A DNA stretch of 64,000 bases. Origin: Ehretia macrophylla. Its lineage: Eukaryota; Streptophyta; Magnoliopsida; Boraginales; Ehretiaceae. Shown here in pieces: positions 49,786 through 62,480 of the stretch. The notes under the pieces were generated by a model that was given only the letters and a program-made list of their open reading frames with translations, ran no database searches and was not told where the DNA came from. How positions within the stretch are numbered: the stretch's first letter is position 1; each line of letters starts with the position of its first letter. Location: the NCBI GenBank assembly GCA_037974665.1, contig CM075775.1, positions 36,234,152 to 36,298,151 of the forward strand, given 5' to 3'. The translations under genes and the position numbers were made by a program.

Positions 49786-52700
49786 GTGAAGCGAAGTTAT
49801 CTTGCCCAAGGTGCTGTGGGATTCAGTAATAGAAATGTGATGGATTAGATTGTCGTCCTTTTTGCGGTTCACGACGTACGATCTGGTAAGGAAAAACAGC
49901 GCAAATGAAGAAAAGTGTCCCAAAATTGATGAAAACATTCGATTTTGTGATCCGAAAATAGGCACAGTGAGTAGGCTGGCTGTCCCGGTCGTAGAGCTCT
50001 CAGAGAGCTTTCCAATAGTATTATGTGCGCCGCGTAACTCCTTACGGATCAAAAGTAACTGGCACCGGAGTGACGGAAACCTGGTCACAAGCCCCACGCC
50101 CTCGGTTTGCAGGCCCAACCACTACATGAAATGAAGTTGTCTTGCCCAAGGTGCTGAGGGATTCGGTAATAGAAATGTAATGGATTTGGTTGTCGTCCTT
50201 TTCGTGGCTCACGACGTACGATCCAGGAAGGAAAAACAACGCACATGAAGAAAAGTATCCCAAAACTGAAAAAAATGTTCAATTTTGGGATCCGAAAATA
50301 GGCGCATCGAGCAGGCTAGCTGCCCCAGTCGTAGAGCTCTCGGAGAGCTTTCCAATGGTATGCTGTGCGCCGCGTAACTCCTTACGGATCAAAAGTTATG
50401 GGCACTGGAGCGACGGATACCTGGTCACAAGCCCCACGCCCTCGGTTTATGGGCCCAACCTCTACGTGAAGCGAAGTTGTCTTGGCCAAGGTGCTGTGGC
50501 ATTCGATAATAGAAATGTGACAGATCAGGTTGTCGTCCTTTTCGCGGCTCACGACGTATGATTCGGGAAGGAAAAATAGTGCAAATGAAGAAAAGTGTCC
50601 CAAAACTGACGAAAACATTTGATTTTGGTATTCGAAGACAGGCATAGCGAGCAGGCTGCCTACCTCTGTCGTAGAGTTCTTGGAGAGCTTTCCAACGGTA
50701 TGTTGCGCGCCGCGTAACTCCTTACGGATCAAGAGTTATGGGCACTGGAGCGACGGATACCTGGTCACAGGCCCTACGCCCTCGGTTTGCGGGCCCAGCC
50801 TCTGCGTGAAGCGAAGTTGTCTTACCCAAGGTGCTGTGGGATTCTGTAATAGAAATGTGATGGATTAGGTTGTCGTCCTTTTCGCGGCTCACGATGTACG
50901 ATCCGGAAGGAAAAACAGTGCAAATGAAGAATAGTGTCTCAAAACTGACGAAAACATTTGATTTTGGAATCCGAAAATAGGTTCAATAAGCAGGCTGGCT
51001 GCCCCCGTCGTAGAGCTCTCAGAGAGCTTTCCAACGGTATGCTGTGCGTCGCGTAACTCCTTACGGATCAAAAGTTATGGGCACCGGAGCAACGGATATC
51101 TGGTCATAGGCCCCACGCCCTCGGTTTGCGGGCCCAGCCTCTACGTGAAGCGAAGTTGTCTTGTCCAAACTGCTGTGGGATTCGGTAATAGAAATGTGAT
51201 GGATTAGGTTGTCATCCTTTTCGTGTCTTACGACGTACGATCCGGAAGGAAAAACAGCGCAAATGAAGAAAAGTATCCCAAAACTGACGAAAATTGTCTA
51301 TTTTGGAATCCGAAAATAGACAAAGTGAGCAGGCTAGCTGCCCCATCGTAGAGCTCTCGGAGAGCTTTCCAACGGTATGTTGTGCTCCGCGTAGCTCCTT
51401 ACAAATCAAAAGTTATGGGCACCGGAGTGACAGATACCTGGTCACAAGCCCCACGCCCTCGGTTTGCGGGCCCAACCTCTACTTGAAGTGAAGTTGTGTT
51501 GCCCAAGGTGCTGGGGGATTCAATAATAGAAATGTGATGGATTAGGTTGTCGTCCTTTTTGTGGCTCACGACGTACGATCTAGGAAGGAAAAATAGCGCA
51601 AATGAAGAAAAATGTCCCGAAATTGATGAAAACATTCGATTTTGTGATCCAAAATTAGGCGCAGTGAGCAGGCTGTCTGTCCCGGTCGTAGAGCTCTCGG
51701 AGAGCTTTCCAACGGTATGCTTTGCGCCTCGTAACTCCTTACGGATCAAAAGTTATGGGCACTGGAGCGACGGATACATGGTCACAAGCCCCACGCCGTC
51801 GGTTTACTAGCCCAGCCTCTATGTGAAGTGAAGTTGTCTTGCCCAAGGTGCGGTGGCATTCAGTAATAGAAATGTGATGGATTAGGTCGTCGTCCTTTTC
51901 ACAGCTCACGACGTAAGATCCTGGATGGAAAAACAGCGCAAATGAAGAAAAGTCTACCGAAACTGACGAAAATGTTCAATTTTGGGATACGAATACAGGC
52001 ACAGTGAGCAGGCTGGCTGCCCCCGTCGTAGTGCTCTCTGAGAGCTTCCCAACGGTATGTTGTACGCTGCGTAACTCCTTAAGGATCAAAAGTTATGGGC
52101 AGTAGAGCGACGGATACCTGGTCACAGGCCCCACGCCCTCGGTTTGCGGGCCCAGCCTCTACGTGAAGCGAAGTTGTCTTGCCCAATGTGCTGTGGGATT
52201 CGGTAATAGAAATGTGTTGGATTTGGTTGTCGTCCTTTTCGCGGCTGACGACGTATGATCTTGGAAGGAAAAACAGCGCAAATGAAGAAGTGTCCCGAAA
52301 TTGATGAAAACATTCGACTTTGGGATTCAAAAATAGGCGCAACAAGCAGGCTGGCTGCCCCGTCGTAGAGCTTTCCAACGGTATGTTGTGCGCTGCGTAA
52401 CTCCTTGTAGATCAAAAGTTATAGGCACTATAGCGACGGAGACCTGGTCTCAAGCCCCACACCCTCGGTTTGCTGGCCCTGCCTCTACATGAAGTGAAGT
52501 GGTTTTGCCCAAGGTGCTGTGGGATTCGGTAATTAAAATGTGATGGATTTGGTTGTCGTCCTTTTTGCGGCTCACAACGTACTATCCGAGAAGGAAAAAC
52601 AGCGCAAATGAAGAAAAGTGTCCCGAAACTAATGAAAACCTTCAATTTTGGGATTCAAAAACAAGCGCACCAAGCAAGCTGGCTGCCCCCATCGTATTGC

Positions 52701-55700
52701 TCTCAGAGAGCTTCCCAACGGTATATTGTGCGCTGTGTAACTCTTTAAGGATGAAAAGTTATCGGCACCGGAGCAACGGATACCTGGTCACAGGCCCCAC
52801 GCCCTCGGTTTACGGGCCCAGCCTCTACGTGAAGTGAAGTTGTCTTGCCCAAGGTACTATGGGATTCGGTAATATAAATGTGTTGGATTTGGTTGTCGTC
52901 CTTTTCGCGGCTGACAACGTATGATCCGGGAAGGAAAAACAACGCAAATGAAGAAAAGTGTCCCAAAATTGACGAAAATGTTCGATTTTGGGATTCAAAA
53001 ATAGGCGCAGCAAGCAAGCTGGTTGCCCCCGTCATAGAGCTCTCGGAGATCTTTCCTACGGTATGCAGTACATCGCGTAACTCCTTACGGATCAAAAGTT
53101 ATGGGCTTCGGAACGACGGATACTAGGTCACAAGCCCCACGCCCTCGGTTTGCGGGCCCATCATCTACATGAAGCGAAGTTGTCTTGCCCAAGGTACTTT
53201 AGGGTTCGGTAATAGAAATGTGATGGATTTGGTTGTCGTCCTTTTCGTGGCTCACGACGTATGATTCGGGAAGGAAAAGCACTGCAAATGAATAAAAGTG
53301 TCCCGAAACTGACAAAAATGTTCAATTTTGGGAACCAAAAATAGGCGCAACAAGCAAGCTGGCTGTCCCCGTCGTAGAGCTCTTGGAGACCTTTTCAACG
53401 GAATGTTGTGCGCCGTGTAACTCCTTACGGATCAAAAGTTATTGGCACCGGAGCGACGGATACCTAGTCACAAGCCCCAAGCCCTCGTTTTTCGGGCCCA
53501 GCCTCTACGTGAAGCGAAGTTGTCTTGCCCAAGGTGCTGTGGGATTCGGTAATAGAATTGTGATGGATTAGGTTGTCGTCCTTTTCGCGGCTCACGACGT
53601 ACGATCCGGGAAGGAAAAGCAGTGCAAATGAAGAAATGTGTCTCAAAATTGATGAAAAAGTTCGATTTTGGGATCCGAAAATAGGCACAGAGAGCAAGAT
53701 GGCTGCCCCTGACGTAGAGCTCTCAGAGAGCTTTCCAACGGTATGCTGTTCACCGCGTAGCTCTTTATAGATCAAAAGTTATGGGCACCGGAGCGACGGA
53801 TACCTGGTCACAAGCCCTACGCCCTCGGTTTGTGGGCCCAGCCTCTACGTGAAGCGAAGTTGTCTTGCCCAAGGTGCTATGGGATTCGGTAATAGAAATG
53901 TGATGGATTAGGTTGTCCTCTTTTTTGCGGCACACGACGTGTGATCCGGGAAGGAAAAACAATGTAAATGAAGAGAAGTGTCCCGAAACTGATAAAAACA
54001 TTCGATTTTGGGATCCAAAAATAGGCGCAGCGAGCAGGCTGGCTTGGCCCATCATAGAGCTCTCGGAGAGCTATCCAACGGTGTGCTTTGCGCAGCTTAA
54101 CTCCTTTCGGATCAAAAGTTATGGTCACTGTAACGACGGAGACCGGGTTTCAAGCCCCACTTCCTTGGTTTACGGGCCCAGCCTCTACGTGAAGCGAAGT
54201 TGTCTTTCCCAAGGTGCTGTGGGATTCGGTAATAGAAATGTGTTGGATTTGGTTGTCTTCCTTTTCGCGGCTTTCGACGTACGATCTGGGAAGGAAAAAC
54301 AGTGCAAATGAAGAAAAGTATCCCAAAAGTAACGAAAATGTTCAATTTTCGGATCCCAAAATAGGGGCACCAAGCCAGCTGGCTACCCCCATCGTAGAGC
54401 TCTCAGAGAGCTTTCCAACTGTATGCTGTGCGCCGCGTAACTCCTTACGGATCAAAAGTTATGGGCACCGGAGCGACGGATACCTGGTCACAAGCCCCAC
54501 GCCCTCGGTTTGCGGGCCCAGCCTCTACGTGAAGCGAAGTTGTCTTGCCCAAGGTGCTGTGGGATTCGGTAATAGAAATGTGATGGATTATGGTGTCGTC
54601 CTTTTCGCAGCTCACGACGTACGATCCGGGAAGGAAAAACAGCACAAATGAAAAAAAGTGTCTAGAAACTGACAAAAATATTCAATTTTGGCATACGAAA
54701 ACAAGAGCAGTGAGCAGGCTGTCTGTCCCGGTCGTAGAGCTCTCGGAGAGCTTCCTAACGGTATGTTGTGCACCGCATAACTCCTTATGGATCAAAAGTT
54801 ATGGGCACCGGAGCGACGGATACCTGGTCATAGGCCCCGCACCCTGGGTTTGCGGGCCCAGCCTCTACGTGAAGCGAAGTTGTCTTGCCTAAGGTGCTGT
54901 GAGATTCGGTAATAGAAATGTGATAGATTTAGTTGTCGTCTTTTTCGCTACTCACGATGTACGATCCGGGATGGAAAAGCAACGCAAATGAAGAAAAGTG
55001 TCTCGAAACTGACGAAAACGTTCGATTTTGGGATCCAAAAATAGGCGCAGTTAGCTGGATGGCTACCCACGTCGTAGAGGTCTTGGAGAGCTTTCCAACG
55101 GTATGCTATGCACAGCGTAACTCCTTACGGATCAAGAGTTATGGGTACCAGAGCGACGGATACCTGGTCAGAAGCCCCACGCCCTCGGTTTGCATGCCCA
55201 ACCTCTACTTGAAACGAAGTTGTCTTGCCCAAGGTGCTGTGGGATTCGGTAATAGAAATGTGATGGATTAGGTTGTCGTCCATTCGCGGCTCACGACGTA
55301 CGATCCGAGAAGGAAAAACAAAGCAAATGAAGAAAAGTGTCCCGAAACTGATGAAAACATTTGATTTTGGGTTCTGAAAACAGGCGCAGCAAGCTAGCTG
55401 GCTGCCCCCGTCATAAAGCTCTCGGAGAGCTTTCTAACGGTACGCTGTGCGTCGTGTAACTCCTTACGGATCAAAAGTTATGGGCACTGTAACGACGGAG
55501 ACCTGGTCTCATGCCCTATGCCCTCGGTTTGCGGGCTCAGCCTCGACGTGAAGCGAAGTTGTCTTGCCCAAGGTGCTGTGGGATTCGGTAATAGAAATGT
55601 GATAGATTTGGTTGTCGTCCTTTTCGCAGCTCACAACGTACTATCCGAGATGGAAAAACAGCGCAAATGAAGAAAAATGTCCCGAAATTGACGAAAACCT

Positions 55701-56392
55701 TCAATTTTGGGATCCAAAAATAGGCGCAGCAAGCAAGCTGGCTGCCCCCATCGTAGTGCTCTCGGAGAGCTTCCCAACGGTATGTTGTGCGCCACGTAAC
55801 TCCTTACGGATCAAAAGTTATGGGCACTGTAACGACGGAGACCTGGTCTCATGCCCCATGCCCTCGGTTTGCGGGCCCAGCCTCTACGTGAAGCGAAGTT
55901 GTCTTGTCCAAGGTGCTATGGGATTCGGTAATAGAAATGTGTTGGATTTGGTTGTCGTCCTTTTCGCGGCTGACGACGTATGATCCGGGAAGGAAAAACA
56001 GTGCAAACGAAGAAAAGTGTCCCGAAATTGACGAAAACGTTCGATTTTGGGATTCGAAAACAAGCGCAGCGAGCAGGCTGGCTGCCCCGTCGTAGAGCTT
56101 TCCAACGGTATGCTGTGCGCTGTGTAACTCCTTGCAGATCAAAAGTTATGGGCACTGTAGCGACGAAAACCTGGTCTCAAGCCCCACGTCCTCGGTTTGC
56201 GGGCTCGGCCTCTACGTGAAGCAAAGTTGTCTTGCCCAAGGTGCTGTGGGATTCGGTAATAGAAATGTGATGGATTAGGTTGTCGTCCTTTTTGCGGCTC
56301 ACAACGTACTATCCGGGAAGGAAAAACAGCGCAAATGAAGAAAAGTGTCCCGAAACTGACGAAAACCTTCAATTTTGGGATCCAAAAACAGG

Positions 56393-56397
56393 CGCAG
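56393..56397. repeat. Left target-site duplication of the solo LTR
   Basis: CGCAG is repeated exactly at 59937-59941. The satellite reads through it when the LTR is removed. Confidence 0.93.
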
Positions 56398-59300
56398 TGT
56401 CACGCCCCAACCCGGCCTATAAAGGTTAGACTAGGGTGTGATCTAAACATTCAAGTCATGTCTCGTACTTAGTTGTTCATAAAAGTTTAACGCTTAACGT
56501 TTAGCCTAGACTCCACAATTTTTTTGGAAAACCGGCAACATAACGGCTATAATTAGGCTCTTTAGTTTGACCTAGTTCTTTAAACGCCTCAAATTTCATT
56601 TCCAACTAAGATTACTATTTACCATCAATTGAGACGCCTACTTGTTATCTCGATGTCTCGTTTGATTAATAACCTAACATGATACTATGTCTCATTTGTT
56701 TGTTAATCCTCGTTACAAAAGTACCTGTTGATCTTAGCTTAACAATGGGTACCTGCTTAAGATTGGATAGGTTCATTTTACTTAGTCCTTACCTGATACT
56801 TCATAATCCTATGATAGATACTAACCAGTAACGATAGCAAAATGACCATAGTAGTGCCTATCTAGTTATTATCAGTACAAGCCAAAATTAGACCCCAAAT
56901 TACAACGGGGGTCTTTTACATTACAAACATCAAGCAACATGAAAAGAAATAGTCTTCAAGCAGTATAGTGTTCACAATGGCCATAATCAAGCAAAGCACA
57001 TAGGACAGGAAATCATTCCAAGGAATCATCGTTAGGCACGTCGTCCTCGGGTACCTGTTCTTGATCTTCTTCACCTGAGATGATAAAAGAGGGTGAGTCC
57101 TTATGAACTCAGCGAGGGGGAGTGAGAAATAGGTTTTGAAACTCATTTTACGGTTCAACTTATGAAAACCCTTTTGGAAGCATGAATATATCACAAGTAA
57201 GTACATAACATGATATAAAAGTAAAGGAACACAATTACCCGACTTTCCTTCCCGAGGTCCTCTAGGAACCAAGCAAGAGTACTTATACACATAGTGAAAA
57301 GGATACGGTGAACTTTTGCTCTCAGTTCATGTCAGTATCAATTGTTGCGGCCGACTTCAAATCATCCCCTTATCACGTCAAATGGGTGTACTCCGGATGT
57401 ACCCCGAAATCCTACGACCCAACTCTCCGAGGAAGTCTAGCTGCCAAGCGAGATAGGGAATTGGACAATGGTAGTCACGGTTGCACCGGCAAGCTCGATG
57501 CCGCCCGGTGTGCATGAACGCTACCACGCCAGAATGAAAGGTTGCAACCTTGTATACAATGCACATTTATGACATTTAATATATCACATTAGGAGGACAA
57601 CAAAGTAGGTTGCCTCCGAGCAGTCATAAGATTGCACATTGACAAGTAAACAAGCGAGGCACGATAAGACAAGTAATTTCACTTGAAAGGCACATGGAGT
57701 TATATGAACATTAAATGGGCAGCCATGTAACGCACGTAAATCAAGTCATCTAACTCATTTCAAAGTTCACGTAATCAAATAATAAGATTATTCATCATGC
57801 AACGACATCTACGTGGGACCGGGTGCAAGAAAAGCCTACTTATCAACATGAAATCATCGAAATCATATTTAGGGCTACAGGGGAAACTACGGGTAGCCTA
57901 CTAAACACATAATCCAACACAACATCCAAAGGATCAACACTTAGCAAATTCACCTAGTTACTAGGGTTCTAATTCGTGCTTACCCGTGCAATTAAGCCCC
58001 AAGTCATCTCGAAATCAAACTCAATCCACATGTTGATTAGTTCATACACCCTCAAGTATTCAAAATAGTCCACACAACATCTCAATGCCACAATCCCAAG
58101 CATTTAATACAACGAGAGAAGCTACAATAATTTTTCTAAGCATATCACTAAGTGAAACCCTCACTGCAATGGACTGTTTTCTCACAATCATTAAGACAAG
58201 AAAAAAAATCCCCAATTCCAGTGAATAAGATGTCAAATTAAAGGTTAGGAAGTGAACTAAATTCAGAAACTAACCTCGTATCATTTGGAGTTCGGGTTCA
58301 ATAGTTATAGCCAAAACAGTGAGACTACACAAAACTGTCCAGATTTGCACACATTTCAATACTTGTCATTTTTAGGGCCTTAGGGTCAGATTTATCCTTA
58401 GTCCATTTATGACAAAAATGTCCATAACTGAAAAATCTAGCAGTGCACCAAATCTCATGGTTTTTGGATGTCATTTACTAAGTCAAAACTGGTTCGTTCT
58501 ACAAGGTCAGTGAATCTGCCAAAACCTGCTTCATTTTTCCAGACTTTCCAGATTTGGACACATTTTAATAATTTGCCATTTTGAGGACCTTAGAGTCAAA
58601 ATTAGCTTTGACCTATTTCTGTGAAAAATGTTCATAACTGGAAAAACTAGTTACCTACCAATTTTTATGCATTTTAAACATCATTTATGTAGCCAAAATC
58701 ACATAGCACCAACAAGGCAGAAAACTGTCCCATACACGATTTCATCCAACACCACATTTTAGCCAAATATCTTGCCATGCATGTTTGTAAAAGCTTATGA
58801 ACACACATATATCTCAAGTACAGAAGTAAAGATAGACATTTAAGGGCATGCATGTGGGTTTTTGAAAGATTTTCAAGAAGTTTTAGCCCTCACCTTAGCA
58901 AAACAACAAGAAGATGCAAAGACTCTTGGTGAAGGACAAAGTTGACCTTTTTCCTTGCTTAGCCGAGACACCACTCGATTTTTCTCAAATTCCTAGCTTA
59001 GTAACCAAGTTCTTAGTAGGTGCATGTGGTTAGAACAAGAAGAAAAGAAATGGAAGCTAGCAAACTCACCTAAGCCAAAATGGAGATTCAAAGAGCTTGA
59101 ATATGTGTTTCTTGCAACCTAGCTTGCTTAGTCAAGCTCCCTAGCTTCTTGCATGCCTTGATGAACCATGGAGTGATGAAGATAAGCTAAGGAGTGTAGA
59201 AAATCAGCCAAGGCCGAGAGAGAGAGAGAAGGATGAGAGGGAATGTGAGAAATGAAAGAAAAATAAAAGCTTTTGCAAGGTTTGAAGCATGTGTCGGCCT

Positions 59301-59936
59301 TGAGCTTTGCAATTTCAGATTTTTGTGTCTTCAAGGAGTATAATTTGAAGTGTTTAGCATGGGCTAGGAGCTTATTTCGAGATTGGTGGAGCTTGGTAGA
59401 GTTTTTGAGCTATTTTTTATTGCTTTGTGTCATTAGTTGTCATAGAATTGTCTAGGTTCAATTTGAATTATGCAAAGCAAGCACAAAGCACACAAGGTGG
59501 TCGGCCAAAGAGGTGTTCAAATCTGAATTTTTTTGTCTTGTTCAAGGCTTATTTTATTGTGTGTTTGGGATATGCAAAGAATAAAGAATAAAGAATAAAG
59601 AATGTCTAGCTTTTTGTGAGATTTTGTCTTCTAGTGGGTTGAATTAGTAATTTAATATTAGTTAGTGGGATTTGTAGGATTAATTATTGATCTAGTGCTT
59701 CGTGTACGATGCTTTCTTGATTAGCGTAAGGGCACGCTTTCCTAGGTCTAGGGCATGCACTACGAGGTTAAATCTACGTTTCCCAAGATAATGCATGCAA
59801 TTTTAAATGAAGGCACGTAATTCAATGCAAGGCACATAAAATGAAATATGATTCTTAAATCTAGGTTAAGGCACGTAAATCTAGGCTAGGGCACACGAAA
59901 TGAGGTATTGCACGCAAATCGAGGTCGGGCCTCACA
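56398..59936 (-). mobile_element. Solo LTR related to element B (3539 bp)
   Basis: It begins TGTCACGCCCCAACCCGGCC like the B LTRs on the + strand and ends GGGCCTCACA. Similarity to the B LTR runs end to end with many differences. There is no primer site, polypurine tract or internal domain, and CGCAG flanks both sides. This is the usual product of recombination between the two LTRs of one element. It is clearly older than element B. Confidence 0.93.
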
Positions 59937-60012
59937 CGCAGCAAGCAAGCTGGTTGCCCCCGTCGTAGAGCTCTCGGAGAGCTTTCCAACGGTATGCTGT
60001 GCGTCGCGTAAC
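57491..60012. repeat. Tandem segmental duplication, copy 1 (solo-LTR 3' part plus satellite)
   Basis: This segment of about 2.5 kb, made of the last 2446 bp of the solo LTR plus 76 bp of satellite, is repeated directly downstream. Sampled divergence between the copies is about 4-5%, with small indels. Confidence 0.88.
59937..60012. repeat. Satellite fragment between the LTR copies
   Basis: These 76 bp begin with the CGCAG duplication and contain the conserved dyad and TATG landmark. They stop at CGCGTAAC, where the LTR-derived AAGCTAGCCCGATG abruptly follows. Confidence 0.92.
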
Positions 60013-62480
60013 AAGCTAGCCCGATGCTGCCCGGTGTGCGTGAACGCTACCACGCCATAATGAAAGGTTACAACCTTGTATGCAATGCACATTTATAACA
60101 TTTAATATCACATTAGGAGGACAACAATGTAGGTTGCCTCCGAGCAGTAATAAGATTGCACATTGACAAGTAAACAAGCGAGGCACGATAAGACAAGTAA
60201 TTTCACTTGAAAGGCACATAGAGTTATATGAACATTAAACGGGCAGCCATGTAACGCACGTAAATCAAGTCATATAACTCATTTCAAAGTTCACGTAATC
60301 AAATAATAAGATTATTCATCATGCAACGACATCCACGTAGGACCGGGTGCAAGAAAAGCCTACTTATCAACATGAAATCATCAAAATCATATTTAGGGAT
60401 ACAAGGGCAACTACGGGCAGCCTACTAAACACATAATCCAACACAACATCCAAAGGATCAAAACTTAGCAAATTCACCTAGTTACTAGGGTTCCAATTCA
60501 TGCTTACCCGTGCAATTAAGCCCCAAGTCATCTCGAAATCAAACTCAAGCCACGCGTTGATTAGTTCATACACCCTCAAGTATTCAAAAAAGTTCACACA
60601 ACATCTCAATGCCATAATCCCAAGCATTTAATACAACGAGAGAAGCTACAATAATTTTTCTAAGCATATCACTAAGTGAAACCCTCACTGCAATGGACTG
60701 TTTTCTCACAATCATTAAGACAAGCAAACAATCTCCAATTCTAGTGAATAAGATGTCAAATTAAAGCTTAGGAAGTGAACTAAATTCAGAAATAAACCTC
60801 GCATCATTTGGAGTTCGGGTTCAATAGTTATAGCCAAAACAGTGAGACTGCACAAAACTGTCCAGATTTGCACACATTTCAATACTTGTCATTTTTGATG
60901 GCCTTAGGGTCAGATTTAGCCTTAGTCCATTTCTGAAAAAAATGTCATTAACTGAAACATCTAGCGGCACACCAAATCTCATGGATTTTGGATGTCATTT
61001 ACTAAGTCAAAACTGGTTCGTTCTATAAGGTCAGTGAATCTGCCAAAACCTGCTTCATTTTTCCAGACTTTCCAGATTTGGACACATTTTAATAATTTGC
61101 CATTTTGAGGACCTTAGAGTCAAATTTAGCTTTGTCCTATTTCTGTGAACAATGTTCATAACTGGCAACAATAGTTACCTACCAATTTTCACTCATTTTA
61201 AACATCATTTACCTAGCCAAAATCACATCGCACCAACAAGGCAGAAAACTGTCCCATACACGATTTCATCCAACACCACATTTTAGCCAAATATCTTGCC
61301 ATGCATGTTTATAAAAGCTCATGAACGCACATATATCTCAAGTACAGAAGTAAAGATAGACATTTAAGGGCATGCATGTGGGTTTTTGAAAGATGTTCAA
61401 GAAGTTTTAGCCCTCACCTTAGCAAAATAACAAGAAGATGCACAAGACTCTTGGTGAAGCACAAAATTGACCTTTTTCCTTGCTTAGCCGTGATACCACT
61501 CGATTTTTCTCAAATTTCCTAGCTTAGTAACCAAGCTCTTAGTAGGTGCATGTGGTTAGAACAAGAAGAAAAGAAATGGAAGCTAGCAAACTCACCTAAG
61601 CCTAAATGGAGATTCAAAGAGCTTACATGTGTGTTTCTTGCAACCTAGCTTGCTTAGTCGAGCTCCCTAGCTTCTTGCATGCCTTGATGAACCATGGAGT
61701 GATGAAGATAAGCTAAGGAGTGTAGAAACTCAGCCAAGGCCGAGAAAGAGAGAGAAGGATGAGAGGGAATGAGAGAAATGAAAGAAAAATAAAAGCTTTT
61801 GCAAGGTTTGAAGCATGTGTCGGCCTTGAGCTTTGCAATTTCAGATTTTTGTGTCTTCAAGGAGTATAATTTGAAGTGTTTAGCATGGGCTAGGAGCTTA
61901 TGTCGAGATTGGTGGAACTTGGTAGAGTTTTTGAGCTATTTTTTATTGCTTTGTGTCATTAGTTGTCATAGAATTGTCTAGGTTCAATTTGAATTATGCA
62001 AAGCAAGCACAAAGCACACAAGGTGGTCGGCCAAAGAGGTGTTCAAATCTGAATTTTTTTGTCTTGTTCAAGGCTTATTTTATTGTGTGTTTGGGATATG
62101 CAAAGAATAAAGAATAAATAATAAAGAATGCCTAGCTTTTGGTACAATTTCGTCTTCTAGTGCATTGACTTAGCATTTTAATATTAGTTAGTGGGATTTG
62201 TAGGATTAATTATTGATCTAGTGCTTCATGTAAGACGCTTTCTTGATTAGCGTGAGGGCACGCTTTTCTACGTCTAGGGCACGGACTACAAGGTAGGGCA
62301 CGAACTATGAGATGAATGTACATTTCCCAAGTAAATGCATGCAATCCTAAATGAATGCATGTAATTCAATGCAAGGCACATAAAACGAAATATGATTCTT
62401 AAATCTAGGTTAAGGCACGCAAATCTAGGCTAGGGCACATGAAATGAGGTATCGCACGCAAATCGAGGTCGGGCCTCACA
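60013..62480 (-). repeat. Truncated solo-LTR copy (duplication copy 2)
   Basis: This 2468-bp stretch matches 57491-59936 and ends at the same GGGCCTCACA followed by CGCAGCAAGCAA. The shared right flank shows it arose by duplication and not by a separate insertion. It lacks the first 1.1 kb of the LTR (as read on the + strand). No gene is supported. The 60-68 codon frames shared with copy 1 are part of the LTR. Confidence 0.9.

Larger units (their letters stand above)
42306..56397. repeat. Satellite array, ~340-bp monomer, segment 2
   Basis: The same satellite continues in register from the monomer cut by element A. Landmarks fall at 42644, 42973, 43313, 43653, 43886, 44226, 44566, 44906, 45246, 45478, 45818, 46157, 46496 and 46836. 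They then repeat 3183 bp later, and from 49679 continue about every 340 bp to 56109. Most spacings are 339-340 bp. Four are 232-233 bp and three are 326-329 bp. Monomers at 52056-52645 match those at 55781-56372 (offset about 3726 bp, eleven monomers). The monomer landmarked at 50019 matches 51716 (1697 bp, five monomers). No gene is supported. Confidence 0.96.

Noticed and set aside
60013-62480. A second independent solo-LTR insertion
   Set aside because: It lacks one LTR end and shares the same right flank (CGCAGCAAGCAA) as the first copy, so segmental duplication explains it better.
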